Positions 36,438 to 47,602 of a stretch of DNA of 64,000 bases are shown here, piece by piece. The notes under the pieces are model-generated. The model saw only the letters and a program-made list of their open reading frames with translations, had not been told where the DNA came from and did no database searches. Where the stretch lies: the NCBI GenBank assembly GCA_038503065.1, contig JBCAMK010000001.1:1426001-1490000 (forward strand). The letters are read 5' to 3'. The stretch comes from Paragyromitra xinjiangensis (lineage: Eukaryota; Ascomycota; Pezizomycetes; Pezizales; Discinaceae). How positions within the stretch are numbered: the first letter of the stretch is position 1; the number at the start of each line of letters is the position of its first letter. Position numbers and translations under genes: made by a program.

Positions 36438-36609
36438 CGTGAATTAGAATTTTTTTTAATCGGGGATGTATATGATGGTTTTGTGAATTTTGTAGCGAAC
36501 TACTCTGTTCACGGCCTTCTCCCTTTCTTATAAGTTAATCCTCCTGGCTTTCTTCGTGACTGAATATGTCATCTCGGCAGTGATAATTCCTTGGTTTCTT
36601 GATTTCCGT

Positions 36610-36885
36610 GATCGGCGCGATCGCCGCATGGTTTCCTTGTTTTTCCTCGATGTCGCCTTGCGATAGTCCTGTATGTAATAGGATCGTCACAGGGTTTCCT
36701 TGATTTCTTGGCTGAAATATGCCTTGTCGGCAGTGATGATTTTCGTGATCGGCGCGATCGCCGCATGGTTTCCTTGTTTTTCTTCGATGTCGCCTTGCGA
36801 TAGTCCTATATGTAATAGGATCGTCACAGGGTTTCCTCGATTTCTTGGCTGAAATATGCCTTGCCGGCAGTGATGATTTTTGTCC
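36610..36885 (-). repeat. Duplicated segment of about 130 bp in copy B
   Basis: Two adjacent copies, each running from ATCATCACTGCC to GCGATCGCGCCGATCACG. Copy A has one full unit (about 34841-34976). The duplication keeps a minus-strand frame open (36535-36897). Confidence 0.75.
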
Positions 36886-38851
36886 GAAAAGTTTCAAATT
36901 TTTCCAGTTCTTTCAGGTTCCAAGTTCTTGACTGTTCCTGTAACCTTAAACTGCATTTGTAACCTTTCTTCGTAGTTCATGGTTCGTGATCTTGTTGTAT
37001 CCCTTTGTCCTATCTGCGCTTCGCTACGCTCTTTTGATCACTTCGCCTTCCATCGCCTTCGCTAGTCTTGTTCTCAAAGTCGCTAGTCGTCCTTAGGGAT
37101 ACTTTATTCCTTCCTTATTCTTCCTCCTACTAGTTTCTCCCTCCTAAATCGTCGTCCTCGACGATTGGTAACTCCTCTCTCCCCCCCCTTCTCCAAAAAA
37201 ATTCTCCGGTTTTCGTGGCTTTTCACGGTGTTTTCTTAGTCATTTCTGACTAATCTGTTACCGTTCGTGATTGTTCTTTTCTTCGACCGTTCTTCGCATA
37301 GTTGAACATGTCGCGGGTGGGGTATGCCTTGGTTGAATTTGTCTTGTTGGTAGTGATGGTTCCTGGGTTGCCGTCGCTGGCTGAGCATGTCTTGACTGAA
37401 TATACCTTGTGGGTAGTGATGGTTTCTGGGGTGCCGTCGCTGGCTGAGCATGACTTGACTGAATATTCCTCGTGGGTAGTGATGTAGTTTCTCCCTCCAT
37501 TAGGTTCCTGGATACTATCTTGTCATATAGTCGACTAGATAGGACGCAATCTTATGTAACGACCATGTCGCTCACGATCGTTTCGCGACATTAAGTCAAG
37601 TATATGACAGTCCCGTAACATGGTATTTGTTACTCAAGCGTCAATCGATCCTCATGTCTCAACTCACTTTGTCGTTGTCTTTAGTGTAGACATTCTATAA
37701 GTGTTGTCATAGTTGAGTAAGGAATTCGATTTATAACTTAGAAGATTGCGTACTGAACTAAACTAACTATCTACTCGACCTCTCTTATATAGAGGTCGAT
37801 ACATGACCTTTGTATCCCTCCTACGCAATACCATTGCGTAGTCTCTGACGTGTTATTGATGACTCTATGCCTACGCAAGCTCTTGCGTAGTCATGACTCA
37901 GTACATGATGTCATAAGAAATCCAACTGCGTAATACATTGCGCGTCCCCTCGTCATGATCTTCATGTCGTAATACATTGCGCGTCCCTTCGTCATGATCT
38001 TCATGACGCAATACATGACCTAGTTTCTCCCTCCGTTAGGTAGTTTTCTCCCTCCATTAGTTTCCTTCATGACATAATGGAACAAAACAAGTGCTAAATC
38101 AAGATCCGTGACAAAATGGGACGCTGGGGAGTCGAGTACGGGTGGTAATCAAGTCATGTTTCCGAGATTACCGAGTCAAATTGTTAAAGTTTATTCCGAG
38201 TTATATTTTCAAGTTTTGAAGGGAATTCATGTTATCGAGTTAAGGGTTACCAGTCGTTGTGGAAAACGACTTTGGAGGAGGGAACTAATGTCACGAATCT
38301 TGATTTAGCACTTTGTTTTGTTCCATTATGTCATGAAGGAAACTAATGGGGGAGAAAACTACCTAACGGAGGGAGAAACTAGGTCATGTATTGCGTCATG
38401 AAGATCATGACGAAGGGACGCGCAATGTATTACGACATGAAGATCATGACGAGGGGACGCGCAATGTATTACGCAGTTGGATTTCTTATGACATCATGTA
38501 CTGAGTCATGACTACGCAAGAGCTTGCGTAGGCATAGAGTCATAGCTAATGAACACGTCAGAGACTACGCAATGGTATTGCGTAGGAGGGATACAAAGGT
38601 CATGTATCGACCTCTATATAAGAGAGGTCGAGTAGATAGTTAGTTTAGTTCAGTACGCAATCTTCTAAGTTATAAATCGAATTCCTTACTCAACTATGAC
38701 AACACTTATAGAATGTCTACACTAAAGACAACGACAAAGTGAGTTGAGACATGAGGATCGATTGACGCTTGAGTAACAAATACCATGTTACGGGACTGTC
38801 ATATACTTGACTTAATGTCGCGAAACGATCGTGAGCGACATGGTCGTTACA

Positions 38852-40499
38852 CCATCATATAACGTGTTTTCCACCCGACCCTCCTTTCACTTCGCCCACA
38901 CAAAAAACAAAAAACAAAAACAAACCACACCCAAAACAAACACATCCACACGCGACACCACCTCGCTGGTGGGTAGTTTCGTTCTTCCAAACTACCAAAC
39001 AAAATATGAAACACATTAAACAATACTTCTTACTTATTTCCCTCTTCCCCTCTCGTGACCCAACCCTCCACGACTGACAAGGGTTTTTTATCCCTAAGAC
39101 TCAGATAAGATACGTAGAGCCCTCCCTTACACCCATTCCTCAACTGACGGACTCTACGAAGAGCCAGCGCAAGATCTCTACCAGAGTGGCCGACCTGACG
39201 GAGCTTGTTCTAAATCCAGATTTCGGAATCTTTTCGCAGTGTTGGCGGCAACCTTCACACTGTGTCTTCTGGCCGATAGTGGAAGTAGGATTCGGAAAAC
39301 AATCGTCGAAGGTTGGGTTGTAAGAGGATGGAGTTATTTCCGTAAAACCATATTGAATAATATGTGGTGATGTGGAGGAGTGCCAAGGTTTTGACACGAA
39401 AAAGTGGAACCGCAAAAGCGGGGTAAAAAATAACTTCTCAACAGCGAGAAAGGGTATATACGACCCAAAAACGGTGCTGAGAACACGAAAAGAACGGGAA
39501 CGAATTCCCTCCGTATGAGCCTGATGGATCCTCTAGTTTTCCATATGGGGATGAGATGGAAAACTAGCATTCAGGAGATAAAGTGTGAAGAAGAGGCAGG
39601 AAACCGTGTCTTATGGAGGGCGCCCATTGGCTGGCCCATCCTGCACGACGGTGTGCGAGGGAAGCGGATGAATGCGAGTACTTATACTCTACCTTAAGTA
39701 CCTGAAAACAGGGGTGTGAATTTGGCCAACCAAGTCGTAAAGCGTTGCCGCGGTGTGGATCAAAAACTGCTGCCACACGAATGCATTTTCAGGCAACTAT
39801 GGTAGAGCATAAGTACGTCTTATGCTAAGCGGGGTAGCCCCCTTTCCATGGTTTTCTTCGTTATTTCGTTTCTTCTTCTCGGTGTGGTGTTGGGGAGACG
39901 AAGAAGTGAGACACGCAACCGCATATATCCGCTAGGAATCTAATCCACTCGTGGCGTTCCATGAGCGTTTGGCAAAATTTACAATCAGCCACGAATAGAG
40001 TGAAGTGGGGTAGGAGGGGTCCTAGAAGATAAAACGGCCATAATACCGGGGTTAATTATCCAACGGGGCAACCCACAAATTTTTGTAGAGGATGAGAGAG
40101 CTAGAAAGGAGGCGGAATTGGCGGCGAGATGGCTTTATGTCGACGAACACCTACAAAGAGACGTGACCATAAGATCACACTAAATCCCTTCTCGTGGCTG
40201 GCTCGCCCCCGTATCGCTTGGGTAGCGATAGCCATAGCCAAGATGGATAGCACTCATATTCTGGGAGTATTGGAAAGATTGGTATCCTAATTCACACGGA
40301 GATCAAGCGGAGAATCCTGATTGAGAGAGTTTTTTCAGCGACCATGAATTGCGAGGGGAAACTAGGACTTGGACCTGCATATGTGGTCCAACATGAGCGC
40401 TCCACCCACAAGACAATGACTTCATTTTGGTTTATTTTGCATGGTCTTGAGAATCAATTTGCTAACTGACCGAATCGCTGGGAGGTTAGTCACCTACTA
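38852..40499. other. Intergenic region right of the retroelement
   Basis: Begins with the CCATC duplication, then an A/C-rich low-complexity tract (38895-38960). A minus-strand frame at 39140-39415 and an ATG-less plus-strand frame at 40004-40183 look faintly protein-like but have no family resemblance. I treat both as unsupported or decayed. Confidence 0.35.
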
Positions 40500-40663
40500 C
40501 AGTACAATCGCCCTATAAGGATATGAAATTGGAGTAATTTCATACCCTTATAGAGCCATCATTCTTATATAAAAAGGCCTACTGCATCTAGAATAACCCG
40601 TGTTGGGGCTACCCATAAGGCGAGTATCCTTATAACCCACGATCTTAGAGGGCGATTATACTG
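40500..40663. mobile_element. Pogo-like MITE, 164 bp
   Basis: The left end CAGTACAATCGCCCTATAAG and the reverse complement of the right end, CAGTATAATCGCCCTCTAAG, match at 18 of 20 positions. TA flanks both ends (40498-40499 and 40664-40665). A second inverted repeat (about 40509-40554, built on TATGAAATT) makes the left part fold on itself. The CAGTA start is typical of pogo/Fot1 elements. No coding capacity. Confidence 0.8.
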
Positions 40664-43371
40664 TATTCACCGAGCTTAAAGATACACTCATACGCTGAGT
40701 AGCTTTGGGGGAGAAGTCAAACATGTTAGATACTACTACATGGAATCCCAAATGAATTTTTAAAGAACCGCGGCCACTCAAGCACAGGCAAACAGGTTTT
40801 TACATCAGCTCTATGCCCCACAAAAACCCCCCGAGACCTGCATCTGCACTTTCTCGTAGTCCCCTGTGACAGAATATGCACTTCAGTTGGGGTTTTGTTG
40901 AGTGCCAAAAAGTTCATTAAGTATTAATACAGTTAATACAAAGAATATCATGCATCGGGTATGTTATTCTCTCTTAAAACATACTAGATAACGATTCGCA
41001 ATCGTCTTTATAAATCTACGCTACTGGATAACCGTTTCTAGTTGGAGATTAAGCATCTATCTGGAGCACAAACATAGAGCGTTCGACTTCTCGATGGTAA
41101 CTGCTTAAGCAAGTTGTTCTTTCTGAAGGTTCTCATATAATAACCCCCGCTAGTTTTTAGATTGGGACTAAATGTTATACCACTTTAAATTTGAGAATTC
41201 CCATGGTACTTTCTCTAAAAAAACCCCTCTAGGCATTGGCTACCCTAGATTAACATCCCTAGGCTGAATATTAGCCAGTTCACGAGAGGGAAACAATATT
41301 ATCACCACATCGCCGCCACGGGGTTCCAACAATTATAGCCTCTCAGGAGCAAACCTCGGTAATATACCGCCATAGCCACAATGCACCGTATTCAGCTAGC
41401 TTCCGCCTATGTGCAATTTATTAGTGACCGGTGTCTTGCAACGGCTATCGGCAAAAAAAGTACTTGATGATACTTGTCGAGCCAGATAGTTTTATTATCT
41501 AAACACCAGACATGGCTTGTGAAAGGCTTCAATAGATTGGTAAAATATTCATTTGTGCTATCCGAGTGACAGCTTATGATGGAATCTATAGTTCAAAAAA
41601 GTCTTGAAAGAGTCCTTCGAGACACTATCAGTACAATGATAGATTGGAGGGATCTCTGGGTTCCTCCTGATCATCCGGCCGACATCTCTTTGCGGAAATA
41701 GTTGTTTAAATCGCGCCCCATAGTGATTGAGAAGTGTGATATGATTTTCTGTGCACAGCAAGTTCCTAAAGTAAGATTTCGGGTTAAATTAACTATTTCA
41801 ATACCAGCGATCGGAACCCCACATGGTTCCATGGAAGATCGAATGAGTCCCCAGTTTCCGGTAACCCCTTGTGGCTCCCAGATAGTTTCGTGCTATGTAT
41901 GAGGCAATCCCGAGTTTCGGAAATCGGCACTGTGAATGGAAAACTCGAGGATCAGAAGTCGACTACCCATGGGCAACCGAGGTTTGAAACGGTGATTACT
42001 TCGGGATTTGTAAATCATACCGCCACGCGGCCTAGAAACATACATAGTGTCTTGAGCTTTTAAGTTTTGTCCGTGCGGTTTTACGGTCACTGGTCCATAT
42101 CAAAATAGTTCAGCGATGGATGAAGTCATTGCTCCGTGCCCCTAGTGCGGCTGATTTCCAAACTTCGCTTGCTAGATCCGGGCGAGGATCGTGAAATATG
42201 ACAAAACGCAATTTAATCGACATGAACCGAAGTTCACCAGCTGCAGGTTCAACGTGACGTTGATGGCTGTCAAACTCAGGCTCCAGGTAGCGACCTGCCA
42301 GTTGTCTGGTTATGCTTAAACATGAGTTACATGCCGTAATCGATTGGCATAGGACAACGAAGTTATGTAGCTTTTTATAGCGGGGGTGTTCCTTTGTTTG
42401 GTTCCTGGTTCGTGGTTCAAATATGGTCCGTAAGCAGAGCTTATTCAGTAACGTGTGCCTGCAGGTGAAGGTGGAATACCTAGGTTGCTGGAATAAGCTG
42501 CTAGAATAAGCTGCAAGCAAAGAGGGGGTTTGAGTCGCTGCTTCTCATGGGTTTCTTCTCGGGCTACACAAAGCTGGCTGGAGAAGGAGAAGTGTTCAAA
42601 GACTTGCCATAATATTAGCCAAGTCAATCGCATCAACAACGTCTCTCTCACAGGATCGACAACCTGCGCAGAGCCTTGTTTTCGCGGTCGACTGCAGCGT
42701 TTCTCCACGCAGCGGTGGGCAGCTTTTGAAGGGATCTTGTCCGCTCGCGCGTTGCTGCTACTTAGCGTTAAGCAATAAAACAGATAGTATCCCTCCCTGT
42801 CGGTAGTAGTATTGGTGGTTAAAAATCACATCCTGACATCCAGTTCTGCGGGCATCACACGACTTTCCTGTTCTTGTTTCCTTCCCCCGCCAGGAGAGTT
42901 GTCGTCGTTAATCTCTACCTACACCATCCACACGATCGTCTTTCTCCAGACAGACTCCACCAGTTTGCCCCCCGCCCCCGTTCGTTACCGAGAGAACTCC
43001 GCCACTCCAATTATTCCTTTGACACGGCATTCTTCCGGATACGCTGGACCTGGGCGTGTGTTCCTTCGCTCTTCCCTCTTTTTCTCGCTAGCTTTGTTTT
43101 TTGTTTTTTGCTAGCTTGCGAACTCGCGCGTATTTCTTTCTCTTTTGAGATCCTTCATGCTTTTTCGGCGTTAGGAAGCAGCAAGCGCAAGGAGATCCGT
43201 TCCCGTCGTCGTCGCATGTTCTGTTTGTTGTAACGAGCGAAACTCGTCCTTCCTTCCTTTCCCTTTCAACTAATAGGAGAGCCCCCCGAACACGAAAACG
43301 GCTCACTACAACAACCACTACTACCTCATCACCAAGGCCCGGCAAGGCCGTGCAAATTTCTACAATAAATA
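40664..43371. other. Intergenic region upstream of the ubiquitin-fold gene
   Basis: No convincing gene. The last 500 bp are pyrimidine-rich on the plus strand (for example 43060-43160), typical of a promoter and 5' UTR of the following plus-strand gene. Confidence 0.4.
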
Positions 43372-44372
43372 ATGTCTGCGAATTCCCCCACCTTGCGCTC
43401 GCCGCCAGATCTGCGAGACGAATCATCAGAGCAACAGGATGCATCGACATCAATAACGCCTCTGGTATCAGGAAGCGACACGGCAGATCATCATCCCGTC
43501 TCCGAACCACTACAGCAACAGACACAGCAACAAGCTTCGTCGTCGAGTCCCAATACCCGGAACCCAGCGCAAAACGAGACTGCGAATTCTTCCGAGGCAG
43601 TGGAGGAAAATACGCAGCGCCCAGTTGCCAATGAAGCTCTGGTTGCTCTAGCTGCTGTAGCTTCTTCTCCTACTGCTCACACTACTGCCACACCTGTCAG
43701 CAACATCGTCGTACCAACTGCAGCCGTGCCGGCTATGAGGGAATCTACACCATCACCAGAGATGAGAGCATCTTCGTCACCGCCGCCGATAGAGTCATCG
43801 ACAGCTGCGTTATCAATTACGCTGCTGCTGATATCTGGTGTGCGCCACCAATTTACTATGGATGAAGCGTATCTGGAACAGCATTCAATCAAGACGCAGT
43901 CAGGGAAGGAGTCATTAACAGATCCGTTTGAGATGAGCGTGGGACAGCTCAAGGAGTGTATATGGAAGGATTGGAAGGATGGTATGTTTTATTTTCATTG
44001 TGTTGGTTGGAAAACGAGAATTGGGTAGGATTCTGATCTTTCTGGGGTTGTCTAGAATGGGACCAAAGGCCTGCCAGTGCAATGTTCATCCGACTTATCC
44101 ATTTCGGTCGTATGCTCGAGGACAAACATCCCCTCAAAGGTAATCTACTTCTTAGCATACCTTCTTTTCTAGGCGATATACTGAGATTTAACCTGATTAT
44201 GAACTTAGACTGCCGGCTTAACCAAGATACTCCGAATGTTGTTCATATGACTGTCCGGCCTCCCGAGGTGGGCGACGACGAAATGACCCAACGAAGCGCA
44301 AAAGGCCTTGGTCGCGCAGGGGATAATGGGAATGGGGGGAGCACTCCATCGTGTCGGTGTGTAATATTGTGA
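43372..44372 (+). CDS. UBL3/MUB-like membrane-anchored ubiquitin-fold protein with CaaX end
   Basis: I predict three exons: 43372-43981, 44056-44139 and 44209-44372, in phase, 285 residues. Residues 1-145 are Ser/Thr/Pro/Gln-rich and probably disordered. Residues about 147-250 form a ubiquitin-like domain with the UBL3 pattern: LSITLLLISGVRHQF, WDQRPASAMFIRLIHFGRML and VVHMTVRPPE. The C terminus CVIL (282-285) is a CaaX box with terminal Leu, predicting geranylgeranylation and membrane attachment; animal UBL3 ends the same way. It lacks a C-terminal Gly-Gly, so it should not be conjugated. Plant MUBs recruit E2 enzymes to membranes, and animal UBL3 sorts proteins to vesicles. The fungal role is not established here. 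Confidence 0.85.
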
Positions 44373-47300
44373 GGGGGATGAATGGGATAGGTGGAAAATT
44401 AGGCATGGGATTGGGAGAGATGGGCAATTAGAAAGGTTGAGCATCTGCGTCGCTGCAAGGTAGCGGCGGACATGAATACCAAGAAACTGCATGGAAGGCC
44501 TATACTCTACGGTTTCCAGATCCTACGTCGATTTTCGAGGGCGGCGGGGAATTGTGCATATACATTATTTCTTTGTTTTCCAAGCTTATTGCGATGTTAT
44601 TCTTCTTCCTTTCTTTGTGTTTTTGCGTATCTGTACAAGGAGTTTTGTCTCTTGGTAATTCTGCGGAAATCTTTCGGTCTTTTTTTTGTTTTATTTTTCC
44701 CCTCGATCGCTGTACTTTTTCCCCTTCGTTTCTTTTGTACTCGTACGATATTATTTTTCCTTTGTATCGTCATTATTTCCATCATTCGCAGTATTCTGTG
44801 ATTTTTTCAAGGTATATTTAGGAGGAGATATGGCTTGATATGTGTGGATGGGGAGCTAGAGTTGTAGTCTAGAGCGACAGATGGAGAAATGAATAGGTGG
44901 GCAGTCAAGATTAAACGAAGCACTCGCTGTGCTCACTGCGCAAAATTTAATGTCGTTCATGATCGACCTGACAGGCATGCATAGTGGGGAACGTGTGTGG
45001 AGAACGGGTACGTTGCCCAGTTCCTCCCATTTGGTGGGGGAGGGCCAATGGCGCATGTCATGCGTGTGCAACTTTGAGGTGCCACTGCATTGGTGACGGG
45101 CGTCAAATGTATACTCTTCGGAAAAATACCGGTTTTTTTCTTCTGTTGTGGAAGTTACTATGTACTTTGCGGTTGGCAGAGGGGCGCGTGAACTGTATAT
45201 GATTGAGATGAGGCTGCAGGATGAGTAGGGAGAGGGGAAGCGGATAGTTGCGTAGATTATGATTCTGGTGATCTATTTGTTTTGGTGTGGCATAATATCC
45301 TCTGCTCTAGAGCAGTGAGTTTTGGATGAGGGTTTGTAGATAACCACTCCACTTCTCATCGGTGATTTTTGATAAGAGAGTCCGCCGGATATTGCGTGTC
45401 ATGAGAACACTGACCGATAAGAATCTCTTGAGGTCAACTTCATCGCTTTTCCAGCCAGCTGATCGCTACCTAGACTTCTAGTCTCCCATAAATGGCCCTC
45501 CCTAGGCTTACCGTTAACGATGCTGCATCCAGACCTTAACTAGGTTCCTATACGTATACGCCTCCAACGCGGAAGATATCTAAATTCTCATTTCCTCCGA
45601 CAGCTGGTTCGGCCGGCTCGGCCGTTAATGGCGGTCGAATGGCTGGTTTAGAACGGGACTAACACCGAGATGCACCCAAAGGTCCTAGGAGCTAAGGCCG
45701 TTGGAAGGGCGGGATGACATTAATAACTATAGGAAAAGCTGACCATAGAATCTCTCCCTTCGGTTTAGGTGGTAGGGGTAGGTGATTTTACGTATTTCCG
45801 GAACCATTGTCAGCGTCGTGACGCTTCCGGAAATATGTTACTCTTTCACTTTCGGCCAGATCCGCAACCATGTTCCCAGACTCCTCTACTTCCGTATTTT
45901 CTGTCGTTAGTGTTTTGGTTTTCCTGATGCTAGCTTTGGCTCCCTTCTCGGCGTTCTAAAGCTTTGGGGCATTCTGCCCCAACCGCCTTTACCCTCTTCC
46001 TTTGTATTAATACCTTCCGCCATGGTGCACAAAGGCAGATGGAGCATCGCTCCGGATGTTGAGGAGATGCCGGCGGGGGCTTGGCGATGCTAACACTAAC
46101 TGGATCTCGGAGGCTCGAGAAGTTGAGCGGGTGCCAGTGTCTTTTTCCGTATTTCCTTCACCAGATCTCCGCTATACAGTTACTAGCTTCACCAGTGTTG
46201 GTTTGATGAGACCCCTTTTTAGTGTTTGGCTTCATGAGCCTTGTGGTAAACGAGGAATAGCTGGAGCAGTCTGATTAGCTAATTCGGAGAGGGTGGGGAA
46301 ATGGCATGTTAAGAGGTTTAGGATGCAAGTTATTTATATTTTGAGGGTTCTGCGTTGCAGATGGTTAAGGTTGAAAGTTATTGAATTTATGGGGAATAGG
46401 GCCTCATGCTTGGCAGGTGTTCTGCCCTAACCCCAGAGACTTGAATCTTCAAGTTCCATTTAGATGATTAATTATCATTCTTACGGCAATGTAGTGGATG
46501 GTAGGGAAATATTGAGAAGCGCGGAACTCGGGTTCGAGGTTAGCATTGATTCTTGAAGGTTCTTGGCGAAGATTCTAGCAGTAGGATTGGCCACAAGGCC
46601 CTACTCGCAGACCTTGGTTTTGCAGCACAATATATCTTATTCAATCATTAGATCCTTTTGGTTTATTGGTAAGGACCACATAATTACACTTTTGAGAGGG
46701 GTTTTCGACAGCAGCGTCCCTCCAAACCGATTTTCTCTGGCTTAGACCGGGCACCCAATCCGCGAGAGAATACATGTAGGTATGCCGTAAGCTGCGTGGC
46801 AGTACGGGTCGTAAATGCGTGACCACCAATAACATTTGCGAAAAGATTTTTAAGGGAGCGGGCAGATAAGCTTCCTCTCGTATGGGGACTTGCCCGTTCC
46901 AAAGTGACCTTTAAAAGTGCACTATGTGAACATTCCTCGTCGAGGTAGGGAGTTGAAGTAAGGAGTGAGCATAGCCCGGCTAGCTGTATCGGCACTTAGA
47001 ATATAGCGCGGTGATTATATGTAATCTATCGATAGCGATGCTTTTGAGATGCTTTGAAGAAAATTCCAGATGTCTCAACTTGAACATTCACTCACATTTA
47101 TCTCACCCTCCAATATAATTCTTGCATCTGATTTCGAGGATTTCCTTTTGGACAACCTATCGAATCAGCTCAGAAGACAGAACCTCACGCGTGGACGTAA
47201 TCCGGCTACGAGAGAATGTGGCCACGTCATAAAAACAGTATTTTATGATGGCTTGGGTAGAGATCTATTTAACTCTGGACGGGTTGAAGTTCGAATAAGT

Positions 47301-47602
47301 TGATTGATGGTGGTAGTGCAGGTTTTATTGTGGCGGAGCAGATCAGATAACTTCAGCACAGCCACATAGAAGACCAGGGGCGTGTGGGACAACAATCAAC
47401 CCCCCCCACCAGTCAGTCACCTTGAAGTGCATCCTGTCTTCTTTCTCTCCCACCCTCGTCTCTTCCCAGCTTTGCACTGGAAAGTCTCTTAAATCCTGTT
47501 TCCTCGGAGTACATATCCCTTCCGCAGAATACCACCGGCAGAGAAGTATCTTTTAGCAAACCCCAGTTATCCGTAGTCATCCACGCAATCCCGTTCTCCG
47601 TC
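44373..47602. other. Intergenic region between UBL3-like and 4E-T-like genes
   Basis: About 3.2 kb. The first 450 bp are T-rich and probably contain the 3' UTR of the preceding gene. A hairpin-forming inverted repeat lies at 45790-45838. Other frames are short and unconvincing. Confidence 0.4.
45790..45838. repeat. Inverted repeat with TTCCGGAA arms
   Basis: The arm ACGTATTTCCGGAA pairs with TTCCGGAAATATGT (13 of 14) across a 21-bp centre that itself contains GCGTCGTGACGC. It could be a regulatory palindrome or the remnant of a foldback element. Nothing flanks it that looks like a target duplication. Confidence 0.5.

Larger units (their letters stand above)
35423..38113 (-). mobile_element. 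LTR retroelement copy B (non-autonomous), inserted in copy A
   Basis: A complete 2691-bp element in minus orientation. Its LTRs are at 37555-38113 (5') and 35423-35985 (3'), differing by a few bases and a 4-bp gap. The exact 5-bp target duplication AAATG (35418-35422 and 38114-38118) lies within the small ORF of copy A. The internal region (35986-37554) matches copy A in reverse complement. It has about two 64-bp units instead of six, and a duplicated segment of about 130 bp that is single in copy A. No polymerase genes are present. Confidence 0.93.
33343..38851 (+). mobile_element. LTR retroelement copy A (non-autonomous), interrupted by copy B
   Basis: Direct LTRs lie at 33343-33906 and 38289-38851. 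Both begin TGTCACG and end GTTACA, and by eye they differ at about three bases and one single-base gap. The flanks carry an exact 5-bp duplication CCATC (33338-33342 and 38852-38856). A purine-rich tract (GGAGGAGGGAACTAA) lies directly before the right LTR, which fixes the orientation as plus. Without the inserted copy B, the element is about 2.8 kb. No gag, protease, reverse transcriptase, RNase H or integrase is encoded, so it is a TRIM/LARD-like non-autonomous element. I found no clear TGG primer-binding site after the left LTR. Confidence 0.92.

Noticed and set aside
39140..39415. Minus-strand frame with CEGCRQHC as a possible zinc-binding gene fragment
   Set aside because: A single short frame without homologous blocks or splice partners; composition does not separate it from chance.
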